This document shows positions 35,244 to 46,430 of a DNA stretch of 64,000 nt, piece by piece. Source of the DNA: Quercus robur. Taxonomy: Eukaryota; Streptophyta; Magnoliopsida; Fagales; Fagaceae. The notes beneath the pieces were generated by a model. It ran no database searches and had not been told where the DNA came from. It saw nothing but the letters and a program-made list of their open reading frames with translations. The DNA lies in the NCBI RefSeq assembly GCF_932294415.1, contig NC_065539.1:52161501-52225500 (forward strand). The letters are read 5' to 3'. Positions within the stretch are counted from its first letter, which is position 1. Each line of letters starts with the position of its first letter. The position numbers and the translations under genes were made by a program.

Positions 35244-36272
35244 TCAACCATAGGAACCCTTCCTTATCCAAACGGAATGATTGTTTGGAATGAGTGTCTC
35301 ATGGGAAGTGAGACGAAGGTTGGAAGAATGAAAACCGGAGATGCACATAGACAAGGAGGTAAGAGCATTAACCACTTTCTTCAACAACTTACCATTTTCC
35401 ATCCAATCCGGTTTAGCTTTCAAAGCACAACTTCCAAAAAGCTCCAGTTTCTCTTTTCTTTTGATTCTTTTAAAAGCATGAAACTTAGAGCATTGAGGTC
35501 TTAAATGACCAAAGGCACCACAATGGTGACAAACAATGTGTTTAGGTCCACTAGGCATTTTGGGAAGGGATCTAGCAACATGGTTTTGTTCCCTCTTCAA
35601 CTTATGACATTGAGGTCTTAAATGACCAATCACACCGCAATAGTGGCAAGTTGGAACAAACTTAAATCCATTCAAAGTCTTAGGTTGAGACCTAAACGAA
35701 GGCTTTGACTTAACAGCCTTTCTCTCCACCTTTTGATTTCTTTTATGTGGATGTGGAGGAATGTACACCGATTTGTCCTTTAAGGTAGAACACACACTAG
35801 GCACAAAATCGGGTACCACAACATGATTGCAACAAATATTTTCATCCTTTTTAACAATAGGTTCAGCAATCAAACACTTGGCATGCATCTTAAGAGATTC
35901 ATTTTCACATTTAAGATCATCAACAAGTTTGTTAGACAAAACAAGTTTAGCATCCAAGTCCATATTCAAACATTCAAACTCTTTCAGCTTTTCAAGAGAA
36001 ATTTCAGCAAGTTTTTTATATTTCTCAACCAATTTGTTGGATTCATTGAGCTTAGCAATCAAATCATCCTTTTCACAAAACAACTTGCTCAAATTCTTTT
36101 GAAACTTCTTAGCATTTTTCTTCAAGAGTTTGTCAACAACACGCATAGATTCAAATAACATGTCATCACACTTATGAGGATTAACACTCATAGAGGCATT
36201 TTCACAAACACGTGGCATGTTACATTCATCACCAACCAAATCATGCAAAAAGGCATACAAAGCACAATCCAT
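35244..36272 (-). CDS. Retrotransposon gag-like protein with two CCHC zinc knuckles
   Basis: From ATG at 36272 (MDCALYAFLHDLVG) it encodes 342 residues, intact. The open frame extends back through the primer site, but only from a non-ATG codon. Residues about 35-155 are Lys/Glu/Leu-rich with heptad spacing (KLLKKNAKKFQKNLSKLFCEK...LVEKYKKLAEISLEKLKEF), a likely coiled coil. Two CX2CX4HX4C knuckles follow (CHYCGVIGHLRPQC and CHHCGAFGHLRPQC), separated by a basic linker, for RNA packaging. It ends VWIRKGSYG. The globular N-terminal capsid-type domain of a normal copia gag is not evident, so this may be only the C-terminal part of a gag. Its job would be to package element RNA with enzymes supplied by a relative. 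Confidence 0.8.
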   Translation of the reverse strand: MDCALYAFLHDLVGDECNMPRVCENASMSVNPHKCDDMLFESMRVVDKLLKKNAKKFQKNLSKLFCEKDDLIAKLNESNKLVEKYKKLAEISLEKLKEFECLNMDLDAKLVLSNKLVDDLKCENESLKMHAKCLIAEPIVKKDENICCNHVVVPDFVPSVCSTLKDKSVYIPPHPHKRNQKVERKAVKSKPSFRSQPKTLNGFKFVPTCHYCGVIGHLRPQCHKLKREQNHVARSLPKMPSGPKHIVCHHCGAFGHLRPQCSKFHAFKRIKRKEKLELFGSCALKAKPDWMENGKLLKKVVNALTSLSMCISGFHSSNLRLTSHETLIPNNHSVWIRKGSYG

Positions 36273-36334
36273 GGCAAATAAACACAAGGGGTCAAGGATC
36301 ACACTTAGGTATTTAAACCACAACAAGTGTACCC

Positions 36335-36346
36335 GCTCTGATACCA
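36335..36346 (-). promoter_or_regulatory. Primer-binding site for initiator Met tRNA
   Basis: TGGTATCAGAGC on the minus strand, the classic plant LTR-retrotransposon primer site, starting two bases from the LTR end. Confidence 0.92.
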
Positions 36347-36348
36347 AT

Positions 36349-37474
36349 TGAAAGTTCAAATATGTGTAAAAACACCCTTGAACGTTTAGACCCCCAAATT
36401 ACAAATTAACCAATTCAAGTATTATGTCAAACAACAAGTGTGCGGAAACTTAACATAAGCTAATATATGGAATTGGTAAAACTATCTATGCCAAAATCTA
36501 AAAGACATCCACAGCAGAAAATAAGGCAAAGATAAAAGGGAAGGAAGATGCAAACACAAAGACAACACGCGATGTGTTATCGAAGAGGAAACCGAAGCCC
36601 TCGGCGTAAAACCTCTCCGCCGCCCTCCAAGCAGTCAATAATCCACTAGAAAATGTAGTTGGGATACATGAACAACAATAGACCCTCCAAGCCTAATCTA
36701 CCCGATGTACCTAAGCCCTCCAAGCCTCTTGCTCCAACGAGGTTGCGTCGAACCTTTTTCTTTTCTAGCTTACCGGATTCCGCTACTAAACCATAGCATC
36801 CACCATCCTTGGCATCTTCCAATGCTTCCCAAAACTCCAAGAACACTCAACACTCTAAATGGGTGTGGGTAGTGTTTGGATAGAAATCTCCTCTCAATAG
36901 GTATGACAATGAGAGAGGGAATGAGAAGAGACTACAAAGATTTCTCTCTAAGAATGAGTAGCTCTCTCTAAGAATGAGTAGCTCTCTCTAATTGGGTGGG
37001 TGTTTTGAAGAAACCTCTCTTAGGGTTTTTCTTTCTGAATAGCCACACATATTTTGTGGGAATGAGGGATATTTATACTGGTGTGAGAAAAGAATGCAAA
37101 GAGTCAGTTTTTCCAAAAACAGGGTTGGCTGGCAACTTGACCTCGCGACTTAACTGAGTCGCGAGTTCAAGTCGCGAGCTAGCTAAATGGCCAGTCTGGA
37201 TTTTTGTCCTGTAGTGCTCCAGCTGGCATGACTATTCAGCTCCCCTGCATGCTCTGCACGTGTGCAACTTTTGGCGGCTTGCAAGTCGCGAGCTTCCCGC
37301 GAGATCAAGCCGCAAGTCTCTGCATCACTGCATAGTCTTGACCATTTCTTCACACTCTCTCACACACTACCCTTACATGATTCTCACCTAAATACAAGGT
37401 TTCTAAGTGCTATATTACAAGCAAATTTGTCATGGAATAAAGCCAATACATGGTTGATTAAATTCAACCTTACA
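36349..37474 (-). repeat. 5' LTR (1,126 bp)
   Basis: Begins TGTAAGG at 37474 and ends TTTCA at 36349. It is 20 bp longer than its partner because a GAATGAGTAGCTCTCTCTAA block is tandemly repeated near 36955-36990. It contains TCGCGA words at about 37141-37180 and 37285-37315. Confidence 0.92.
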
Positions 37475-38434
37475 CTAAGATACCAATAAATTTTGTTTTG
37501 GTGTAGGTGAGAATCGAGAATCAATATAGTCTCTTAAGACTTTATTAGTTAAGTTAACTAAGATCTACAAATATAATTTTTTTTTTTTTTAAATAAAGGA
37601 TTAAGTAAATGAACAATTTAGGAACGTGGAACTTTTTAATTTTGTTGTCAATCATTTGGTAAAGCATAAAAGTTGTTAATTATAAATAATAATAATAAAA
37701 AGTACTAAGTTGTTTATTATGAATTGCTCCATTTTATTAAGAAAAAGAAGCTAATTTGCTACCATTCTACAAATAATGGGGTATCTCATGAGATAGTCTC
37801 TTGTCTTGAGACTACCCTCTCAAAACATTTGGAACTCACACATCTTCTGAGAGCTTATAGTTTAGTGGTATTAATGAATCTAATTATCATAATTTCTCCC
37901 ATGGAAGAAAACCTAAATTCAAATTGCCCTCCCACTTGTTGTATCTTGTAAGCACACACAAAAATGAAGATAGGTATTTTTTTTTTTTTTTTTTTTTTTT
38001 TAGAAGGAAGATAGGTAGTTTGTTGATCAAAAATTTTATTACATTTAAAAAAAAAAAACTAATATATTGATTATAAAAACCTACTTAAAAACACAAGTGA
38101 TTTTAATTTAAACAATAAACTATCAATAAAATTTTAATTGAAGCTTATATCAACGCTATGTTTGTTTCGATAAAAAACTTTTTCTTCATTCTTTTTGTGT
38201 TGTATGACAAAAAACGCAAGTTAATGGAAAATATTTTCTATGGTCAACAAAAGAATGAGCTCAATCTAGTGAAAAAATGGTTTTTAAATTTTAAAGAGTA
38301 TAAGATGTTTTAAAAAATGTTACCCACTCAAAAAGCCACTTCAAATAAACTTAACACCATTAAAAAAAATATCTCACAGTCTTAGCTCTCTCTCTCTCTC
38401 TCTCCAAATTGATTGTTAGCCAACTATTGATCAA

Positions 38435-40554
38435 ATGTTTACTTTTTCCCAATTGATTTTTTTCTCAAGCCAAGTGCACTGCCACTTAATTTTTCTTGTA
38501 AATTTCGAAATTAGGGTTTGTTTTTCAATTTGAGACTCTTAAATATTATAGAAATAGAAGGAAAAAAATCCTCTTTAAGCCCTATTTTTGTGAATCAAAG
38601 TTAAACATTCATGATTTTCTATGCAAGCCGAGAAAAAAAAATTCTAGCTCATTTTCAGGATCACAACCAACATAAGAAAATGAGTTATTTTCAATTGAAA
38701 CAAACACATTGTTAATGATAATTGAATTTCAGAATTATAAGAGAATTTATTATAGGTTTGCATGGATTGCAAACAATTCTAAGTGCATGAAGATTAATTC
38801 AAATGGATTGAAAGTAGTTTTTAATTTCATTGGACACTTAGTACAAAATTAAAATAAATTTGAAGTTTAATTTGACTGACATGAAATTATAGTGGATTAA
38901 CTTTATTATTATTATTTTTTTAGTATAAACAATTCCCATGACTGAATATGTTTTACAATATCAATAACAAGGTAATTGTTAGTTCAATTCAAAAATGTTA
39001 TCATATACTATGGCTCTCTCTTGACTACTTGAGTGGCAAATTGAAACAATACTCTTGACTACGTGAAAGGTAATTATTTGTTTATTTAAACTATAAATTA
39101 GATTAAAAAAAATACAAACACATCTTAAAAACATAAATTTTTATTTTAGCTGAAAATTTAACACAAAATAGGTAACATGATAGCATGAATAAAATGACAA
39201 AAAAAGGTAACATGATAGCATAAACAGTAGAGGCGTCAACTTTGGGACAAGGGAGTATCTTTGTTTCCGGACATCCGGATTTGGAGGCATTATGTGATGT
39301 AAAATGCTCTGCATCTCACTGCAGGCTCAGGCTCCATTGGACTTGTTTTTGTCTGGGACATGTTGTTGGACCAGGCTCCAATCCAAAGCTATGGTCACAT
39401 TTCATGGGCCATCCTATATTACTACTATTAAAGCCTTCTGCCCTACCGTACTGTTCGTCCTAGTCACCAATATCAAATACAATTAGCAAATTTTAAACAA
39501 TAATTTAATTATTAGGAAACGAGAATTTGAACCTTAATTATCTTCGTTCGAAATATTATAGAATATCAATTGAGTTGCAAGACTCTTGACACAATTGATA
39601 ATTATAAAGGGTCATTCATTGTGATTTCTAAATTAGGTTTGACTTATGTTCAGTACTTTAGAGTATTGGATGGAACGCGTTATATGAGTCAAAATGACCA
39701 CATGTCAAGATCATGTCTCATATAGTGCTCTAGCTTCTAATACATTGAAAAGAAGCATTGTCCTTCTAAATTCTAAGTTGTCAAATAATAATATTTTGAG
39801 AGAAAAAAAATTTCATCAAGAGTTTTATAACTTAATTGGTTGGTACTTCTTTGTGTTTCCAAAATACACATCCATGATTTCAAATCCCCCCACCCCCACC
39901 AAAAAAAATTATAACTTTCAAATATTTTTCTCTTCTTTTAAAAGGTTTTTGGAAGTTTATTAATTAAAATTATTTGAGGTCAGCTTGGAAAAAAAAAATA
40001 GATGAATGAGGAACAATAGTGAATTAGTATTTTGAAGAGCCAACATCAAGTTGAATTCAAAACCCCAATAGCTAAATTCAATGCATATATAGCACTTGAA
40101 TTATAAAGTTGGAATTCGGCTTTTGAAAACCGAATTTCATTTGAACTAATATGAAATGAAACTCGAATTCAAATTATTATTATTGTTATTATTACAGCTA
40201 TTTTTAGGTTGTATAATTGAAAATTCATAGAATATAGAGTTAGAAATGGAAATTTTCACTTGTAGAGATGTCTCTTATTAATGAAAAGATTGGGAAGGTC
40301 ATTAGAGATGGTTTGGTCATATTTGGTCATTTGAGATTATTTGGTTGTATTTAGAGAGTGATTAATGCATCAGTAAGAAAGAGGGAATATTTCAAGTAGA
40401 TAGAGCAAGCCCCTCGTAGATGGAGCAAAAAAATGATAATGAAAGACAAAAAATAACATCGGTAAAGGTAGTTAAAAATGACATATCAATTAAGTAACAT
40501 AGACTAGATTTCCTATAGAATAGATGGGAGGTTGAATTGTGGGCATGAGAGATG
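38435..40554. other. Intergenic, nothing recognised
   Basis: Contains a twice-repeated GGTAACATGATAGCAT word (about 39170-39225) and a less AT-rich patch at 39240-39470 without a recognisable protein. No gene supported. Confidence 0.5.
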
Positions 40555-40930
40555 GTTTGAAGATCCGCATTGCAAAGAATTTCCAAGCTGTAGAAGAAGA
40601 GTTGGATGCTATAGTGATTAATAGTGGCTGGTTGGGCAATACAGCATGAACATTACTCACTCTCTCTTCATATCTGATTGCAGGTACCTTTTGGGTTTAA
40701 TTCCAAGGGAGAAGGTTAATCATTGTTTCCAAAAAGCTAACCAGTGTGCAAACAGATTGGCTAAGAATGAGGCAAATAAACAAGAAGATTTTACTAGCTT
40801 TGATTGTCCGCCTTCGGACATTGTTATGCTTTTATATTTTGATGCCATTGACATGTATTTTGAGAGGCTCTACCCAAACTTTATTTCTTTAAATTAATAT
40901 AATCTTAGTTTACCAAAAAAGAAAAAAGAT
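40555..40930 (+). pseudogene. RNase H-like tail of a plant non-LTR retrotransposon or related gene, broken
   Basis: Two overlapping frames carry the C-terminal end of the RVT_3/RNase H-like domain. The first part reads AKNFQAVEEELDAIVINSGW to a stop near 40648. After a frame change, SDCRYLLGLIPREKVNHCFQKANQCANRLAKNEANKQEDFTSFDCPP continues to a stop at 40897. A TTTACCAAAAAAGAAAAAA end follows, typical of LINE 3' ends. It is 5'-truncated, with at least one frameshift. Confidence 0.7.
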
Positions 40931-41344
40931 TGGAGGAAAATAATAAATGTGGCCAATCTTGACTAATTTATTAAGAATTCATAGCCAATTTCAAAAAAAA
41001 AAAAAAATAGAGGAAACGATAGTAGACTTTATTAATCGAGAATCATGATATACAATGGGGAAAAGAAAGAGGGACATTCTATTAACTAAATAGTGACCCC
41101 CTCATTCTCTTTTGTAACACTAGCATACGCTAGAGTAGTACGATTACATCGTAAAGAAAAGAAAAAAAGAACAAAGAAAAAAAGAAAATCTTCAAAATCC
41201 AAACTACTGTAAGAAAAGTAAATCTTCACTTCAAAGTCTCCGAATGCCCAGAAAACTAGAAAAGTGCCAAACGACACCTTCTTGATTTACAAGGACATCA
41301 AAATGATGAGTTTTTCTTCTTCTTCTTCTTCTTTTTTGTTTCCA

Positions 41345-41990
41345 ACTTAGGAGTGTCATTATGCCCGGCAAGGTTGCCCTGCAACCTCTGCCAATCCCAT
41401 AGTTGATACAACACCTTGCTCATTTTCCACAGTTTTATGTTTCTTTTCTCCCTTAACAATCGTAGCCTCCTTATTCACATTTTCTGCTTGATTCCTTTTT
41501 TTCCCAGGTTTCACGTCAACAATTGAAGAACTAATAAAAGTCTGAGGTCTTGGGGGTAAGCCTCTTCCAATTTATCATTGCTTTCGAATTTTCAATTGTA
41601 GACTTTCCCACGGACTCAACTACTTTTGGGCTATGCATGGATTGACTCACACCCTTAACTTTATTACCATTTCTTTTGGGCCAGCCCTTACTAGTACCCT
41701 TGCTACCTTGCCCATTACCACAGCCAACCTTAAAACATATCTCTAATTCCTTAAAACCCGGTGGAGATATTTGCTCACCTTGTTTCCCCATTAAGTCACA
41801 ATTGTGGTTGACTATATCCTCATCCATGACTACCACCTCAATTAAATCTAAGGAAATTTTTCTATTATCTGGCACCCAATCAGTTGGAGTTGCTGGGGAT
41901 AACTCCGAGATTCTCTAGCAACCCGAGATTCCAGTAGATTCATCCAACGAAATATCTGTTGTAGTTTCTCCAGGAGGTTTTCTGATAGGC
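41345..41990 (-). pseudogene. LINE remnant: end of ORF1 and first codons of ORF2
   Basis: The minus-strand frame at 41531-41875 (SLDLIEVVVMDEDIVNHNCDLMGKQGEQISPPGF...) and a following segment (KEATIVKGEKKHKTVENEQG...MGLAEVAGQPCRA) look like the low-complexity C-terminal part of a plant LINE ORF1. Right after it an ATG at 41359 begins M-T-L-L-S-W, the usual ORF2 start (compare MNCLSWNCRGLG at 58459), and the match ends abruptly at a GAA repeat. Frames are broken. Confidence 0.55.
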
Positions 41991-42255
41991 GATTACATCA
42001 ACAAGAACAAATGCACTATCCACAAAATTTTTATAATTTATTAATTAAAAACCAAAATCACTTCCTCAAAAAAAAAATGTTATTATTTTTTCTCTTCTTA
42101 ATAATTATTTCTCTATTCCAATAAACACTAATAATTCAAACAAATCTAGCTAATAATATTGGAGGAAAATAAAATTACTTAAACAATGGTATGGAAATTA
42201 AATATATAAAAAAAATTCTTTTATTTGTTAACTTCAGCGATTTGTTAAGAACATC
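41991..42255. other. AT-rich spacer
   Basis: Nothing recognised. Confidence 0.5.
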
Positions 42256-42630
42256 AGAGCATCTCCAGCAGATTCATCAAATTTTTGTACTATTTGGAGA
42301 ATGAACAATGATTTTTACCTTTATCTACCCATTTTTTCAAATACACCTTCCAACAGATTCACTATCTCATTTAAATATTATTTTTTCATTCATTATTTAT
42401 TCTTTTTTTAACAACTACACATCTTCCAACATTTTTTTATTCAACACATAATTATTATAATAGAAAAAATGTATTTGAAGAATGAACAGTAGCCCATCAG
42501 ACTTGATGGGCTACTGTTCATTAGCCAAAAAAAAATCCAGTTATACCGAAACTGCTGGAGCATATACAGTACACAAAATCTCCAAATTTTAGCTAATAAA
42601 ACCGGATACCGATGCTCTTGGAGATGCTCT
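42256..42630. mobile_element. Hairpin MITE, AGAGCATCTCC ends
   Basis: Outer ends AGAGCATCTCCAGCAG and the complement GAGCATCTCCAAGAGCATC. The interior holds a perfect 19-bp stem at 42481-42522 (arms AATGAACAGTAGCCCATCA and TGATGGGCTACTGTTCATT, 4-base loop). No coding capacity, and no target-site duplication found with confidence. Confidence 0.75.
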
Positions 42631-42639
42631 CACTACTAT

Positions 42640-43756
42640 TTGTAGACCTTTTACATGGCTATCATTCCCTCCTTGGCTTTTAACGGACATATACAAAAAG
42701 AAGAGGTTGAAAGTGTGATATAATGTTAGGGACAAAATTCCAAAAATTAAATAAAATAAAGAAATAAAATAAAATGATCCGAACTTTAGAATGTGTAACT
42801 TGCATTTATAATCTTGTTTGGGCTCCGCTTTATTTAGTTTCACAATATATAAACTTCATTATGTGTTGGGCCTACCCATTCAATTGGGCTCACTTATACT
42901 AATCTGACAAAGGTGGGCGGGACCGGCTGGTTGAGGGTCGGCTGGGCTAGACCTTGTTCTAAATTTCTAATAAGTGGGTTGATCGCTTGACCCAATTCAC
43001 CTGCCCAAAACCGCATGAACCTTGGACCAATTCTTGTTTTGGCAGTTTTGCAGAACCACATTGTCGCCCAAAACAAATCCACCGATCAAAAGGAGTTTAA
43101 TAAATTTTTTTTTTTTTTTTCAATAAGAGATTTGGTGTTAGAACTCGCTTATACTAAATGAAACATTTTGAAAAAATATTACTCTTAATTAAATGAAACA
43201 TTTTGAAAATTTAAGATTATTTTGTTTGAACCGTATGGTTTCATATAGTTATATTCAAACCATATAAATAAAATATTTTGAAAGTTCATGGTTTAAATGA
43301 AACATTCCTTAAGGTTTAAAAATTAATTTAACCAAAAAAAAAAAAAAAACACTTTTGCCTGGTTGATTGCTAATGAAGCGTTAGCATTCCCATCAGCGGT
43401 AGTTTCAAGATAATTTTAGTCAAATCTAGTCTAAAAATCACACTTTTACTACTCTAGCTAAGGTACTATTCACAGAGAATTACATCAATTTCAATCCTCT
43501 ATCATTTTTTTTTATTTAATTATTAATTTTTGAGGAGAGGGCTCTACAAGAATGAAAGAAAGAGAGTGGCAGAGGGAGAGAGAATTTAATATTAAAATTT
43601 TTGTAGAAGAATAGTGGCTCAATATTTGTATTGAGACTACTGTACATAAATTAGTTTGGTGGAGGGTTTATTTAGGCTAATGCAATATTGATTATGTGAG
43701 TTTAGTTATTTTTTTGGCTAAACATTTGATGTATTGAGTTTAATGTGAGTGTTCTT
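42640..43756. other. Intergenic with a GGGCC-type repeat patch
   Basis: 42855-43090 has GGGCGGGACCGGCTGG and TGGGCT words resembling the patch at 955-1165. The rest is AT-rich. No gene. Confidence 0.45.
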
Positions 43757-44543
43757 AGAGCATCCTCATCAACTCAGGTAAAGTCTTCTAAAATAGAAAA
43801 AGGTACAAGTTTTACACATTTTGAGCAAAAAAACACCCACATTAGTGAGTGTAAAGATGTGTAAAAATGCGTATATATTTTTATGAGCTACAGTAACCGT
43901 GTATATTTACACGGTTACTGTAGCATGTGTATTTATTATTTTATTAATTTCTGTTCGCACCAATTTTTCTCTCTCTTCTCCGTGCACAACGACCTCAACT
44001 CCTCATCTTCTTTTCCTCAGATGCACACAAACACATCCACACAGACAAATCAACACAGAAACACACCCACACACAAACAAACCCACACAGACAAACCAAC
44101 AGAGAGATAGATCGGTGCTTGTGGAGTTTGGTTCGTGGATCGACCGGTGAAGAAGTGATCTGGGTTGTGGAGCTTGGTTCGTGGATCGGCCGGTGAAGAA
44201 AGGATCTGAGTCGTGGAGCTTGGTTCGTGAATCGGCCGGTGAAGAAAGGACCCGATGAAGAAGTGATCTGGGTTGGTAGTTTTTATGAGAGAGAGAGAGA
44301 GGTGATCTGTTCATAAAAAATGAGTAGAGAGAGAGAGAGAGAGAGCGCACGCGTATGTAGGTAAAGGGCAGTTAAGAGAAATAAAAAAAAAATTTTGAGA
44401 AGAATGAATATTTTATTGAAATATCTTGTAAAATAAATAAACTGGTGTGGGTGTTTTATAGAAGTGATAGTGTAAAATAGAAAAAGTAGGTTTTTTCGTG
44501 TAAAATAAACAGAAAATTTAAAAGAACTGATGTGGATGCTCTA
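43757..44543. mobile_element. Hairpin MITE, AGAGCATCC ends, with internal 46-bp repeats
   Basis: Outer ends AGAGCATCCTCATCA and the complement AGAGCATCCACATCA. A perfect 17-bp stem at 43887-43924 has arms GCTACAGTAACCGTGTA and TACACGGTTACTGTAGC with a 4-base loop. The right half carries an ACACA-rich tract (about 44022-44100) and three tandem units of 46 bp beginning GTGGAGCTTGGTTCGTGGAT at 44121, 44167 and 44213, then GA repeats. ORFs here on both strands are low-complexity artefacts. Confidence 0.75.
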
Positions 44544-46430
44544 GAAGAAGGTCTTGTATAAGTGGTGGGACTAGAGATACATTATAATCACGTGTCAGCA
44601 TACTAACATAGAAAAGGCATGGCTAACCCTCATATAAAATTTTAACCAAGAAAATACTTGATAGTACTATAAAATTAAAAAAACAAAGTTTCAACTGGTC
44701 AACAGAGTGGTAGATTTGTGAATGGGATGGATAGTTTGATCTAACCATCTTTGATTGGGATGTTAAAGATTTAATCTTATCAAATCCTCCTCTTAAGTTT
44801 ATGCTTCATTAAAGGCATAGATTTTCCATATACAATTTGCCCCTTTCATGAACTTTTCTGTGATATAATTCAAATTTTCATCACCTAGTATTACATTATG
44901 ATTGTTTTGTTAAAAAAAAAAAAGGGAAAAGTACTGAGATCAAGTAGTTAATTCATCATGGAATATCTGTGCAAAATATTGACAATAATACTATAAATTC
45001 CTCGATGAATTAGAGTGGTCACGGAAGATTTTCCTTGATTTTTCTTGTGGAACTTGCTTCCAAAATCTTATATTCATAATTCATTCTAGCACCAAGTAGT
45101 TTCAAGTGTTTAAACAAATCTAATTGTTTTGTGAGACCCACCATTGTCTTTAAAATCACACAAATGTTTAGAAGTGATGAAAAATAATGGAAGAATAAAA
45201 ACATTATTAATCTAAAATTAATAGAATTGCAAATGAAGCAGCAAAGGGAATAACTGGTAACAATCTTTAGGTTTGCCAATTTTTATTTTTTTTTCGTTTG
45301 TTTTAATTTGTAGTGTAGTATGAGGGTTAATATATGCTCCATTCAATATAAATATATAATACACTTTATTTATGTGTAATGCCCACCAAAAGAAAAAAGA
45401 AAAATAATATATAAGACATAATTCCTCAGGGAAAATTCTATATTTTGGTCTTGTTATATTAGTTCACCAACATTTCTCCGCACTTTTTCAATTTTGAAAT
45501 CATGGCAAATACTCCAATTTGTTCAAGAAAACAGGCAATACCTTGCAATTCGTTACTTTAAAAAAAAGGTAGCAAAAAAAATGGAATTCACTTCCGAGCT
45601 CAAAAACTTAAATAAAAAATTGATTAGAAAAGACATGACACACCAATTCATGCGTGAACCAATGCTTGAGTCAGCAAGCTAAATCTGACAGTAACACTTT
45701 TAAGGCACACAAATGGGACAGGTGGACTAAGAGGAATGAGATACTTGTAGGAGACTCCTGTATCCTATTGAAGACCCAAAATATAAAAAAGAAAGAACCC
45801 CACGAGTGTTGCCCGTCAAAAAACATATATTAATAATGGTCAAAATCACCAAAACGTGGCTTGAGAAATAAGGTATTTGAAGTGAAAAATTGGGATACTA
45901 CTATACAACAAGGGCATTGCCGCATTGTAGTGTAGAAGTGTAAAAAGTACTGCTGATTGGTGGGGTGGCTTCTTCTGCTACAAGGCAAAAAGGGCTTGAC
46001 AAAGACATTGCACCAAAGACCAAAATGTGATAGGAATGATAGGTTTGTAAGGGAATGTAAAATGTCTTTAATAGTAAACTGTGACCTATAAACTTCAACC
46101 TTGTCTAAGCAAAAACTGAAGTTACCCCATGTCTTAAATTCCTCCCATTACTTCACCTACATGAGAGTGAGGCACCCATTTCTCCTAAATGGGTTGGCTA
46201 CAATCCCTCATCTCTCCATTGAAGAAGCTGTGGTTTCGCATGCACTCTGCTCAAAGAAAGAGTAAGTCATACTAATTTCTTTTCATTTGAATTCATGCTT
46301 ATATTTACAAGTCTATTTTCCTCTCCATGGCTTGAAAGTTCAAACCATCACAGGGTTTCAATGCTGTTCTCATCTATGCATTCATTAGCCATTTGCACCC
46401 ACTTCAAACTGCTTCTTTATATACATTAGT
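44544..46430. other. Intergenic, no gene recognised
   Basis: AT-rich. Small ORFs at 45019-45279 (-), 45494-45682 (+) and 45901-46098 (-) show no known domain. Confidence 0.5.

Larger units (their letters stand above)
30146..37474 (-). mobile_element. Complete gag-only LTR retrotransposon, 7.3 kb, with 5-bp target-site duplication
   Basis: Bounded by CTAAG on both sides (30141-30145 and 37475-37479). LTRs at 36349-37474 (5' LTR) and 30146-31251 (3' LTR) start TGTAAGG and end TTTCA. The primer-binding site TGGTATCAGAGC (36335-36346), complementary to initiator Met tRNA, lies two bases inside the 5' LTR. The polypurine tract CCAAAGGGGGAGA (31252-31264) touches the 3' LTR. The only substantial ORF is a zinc-knuckle gag-like protein. 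I see no protease, integrase, reverse transcriptase or RNase H, so the element is non-autonomous, like plant TR-GAG elements. By hand I count about 30 substitutions between LTRs (about 3%) plus one 20-bp duplication. A hAT element sits inside. Confidence 0.92.
29878..38434 (+). repeat. Segmental tandem duplication, copy 2, split by an LTR retrotransposon
   Basis: Homologous to 28806-29877 in two pieces, 29878-30145 and 37480-38434. The LTR element occupies the gap and duplicated CTAAG. The duplication therefore predates the retrotransposon insertion. Confidence 0.83.

Noticed and set aside
36273-36359. Upstream extension of the gag-like ORF through the primer-binding site
   Set aside because: It has no ATG, and starts within the LTR end and tRNA primer site. 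The first ATG is at 36272.
44003-44350. 115-aa minus-strand ORF with repeated RSLLHRSIHEPN-type units
   Set aside because: Reading of the 46-bp tandem repeats and CA/GA microsatellites inside a MITE; overlapping plus-strand ORFs are equally open.
46195-46240. GAAGAAGCTGTGG considered as a miR396-related precursor
   Set aside because: Only a short match to the complement of miR396, and no pairing arm found nearby.
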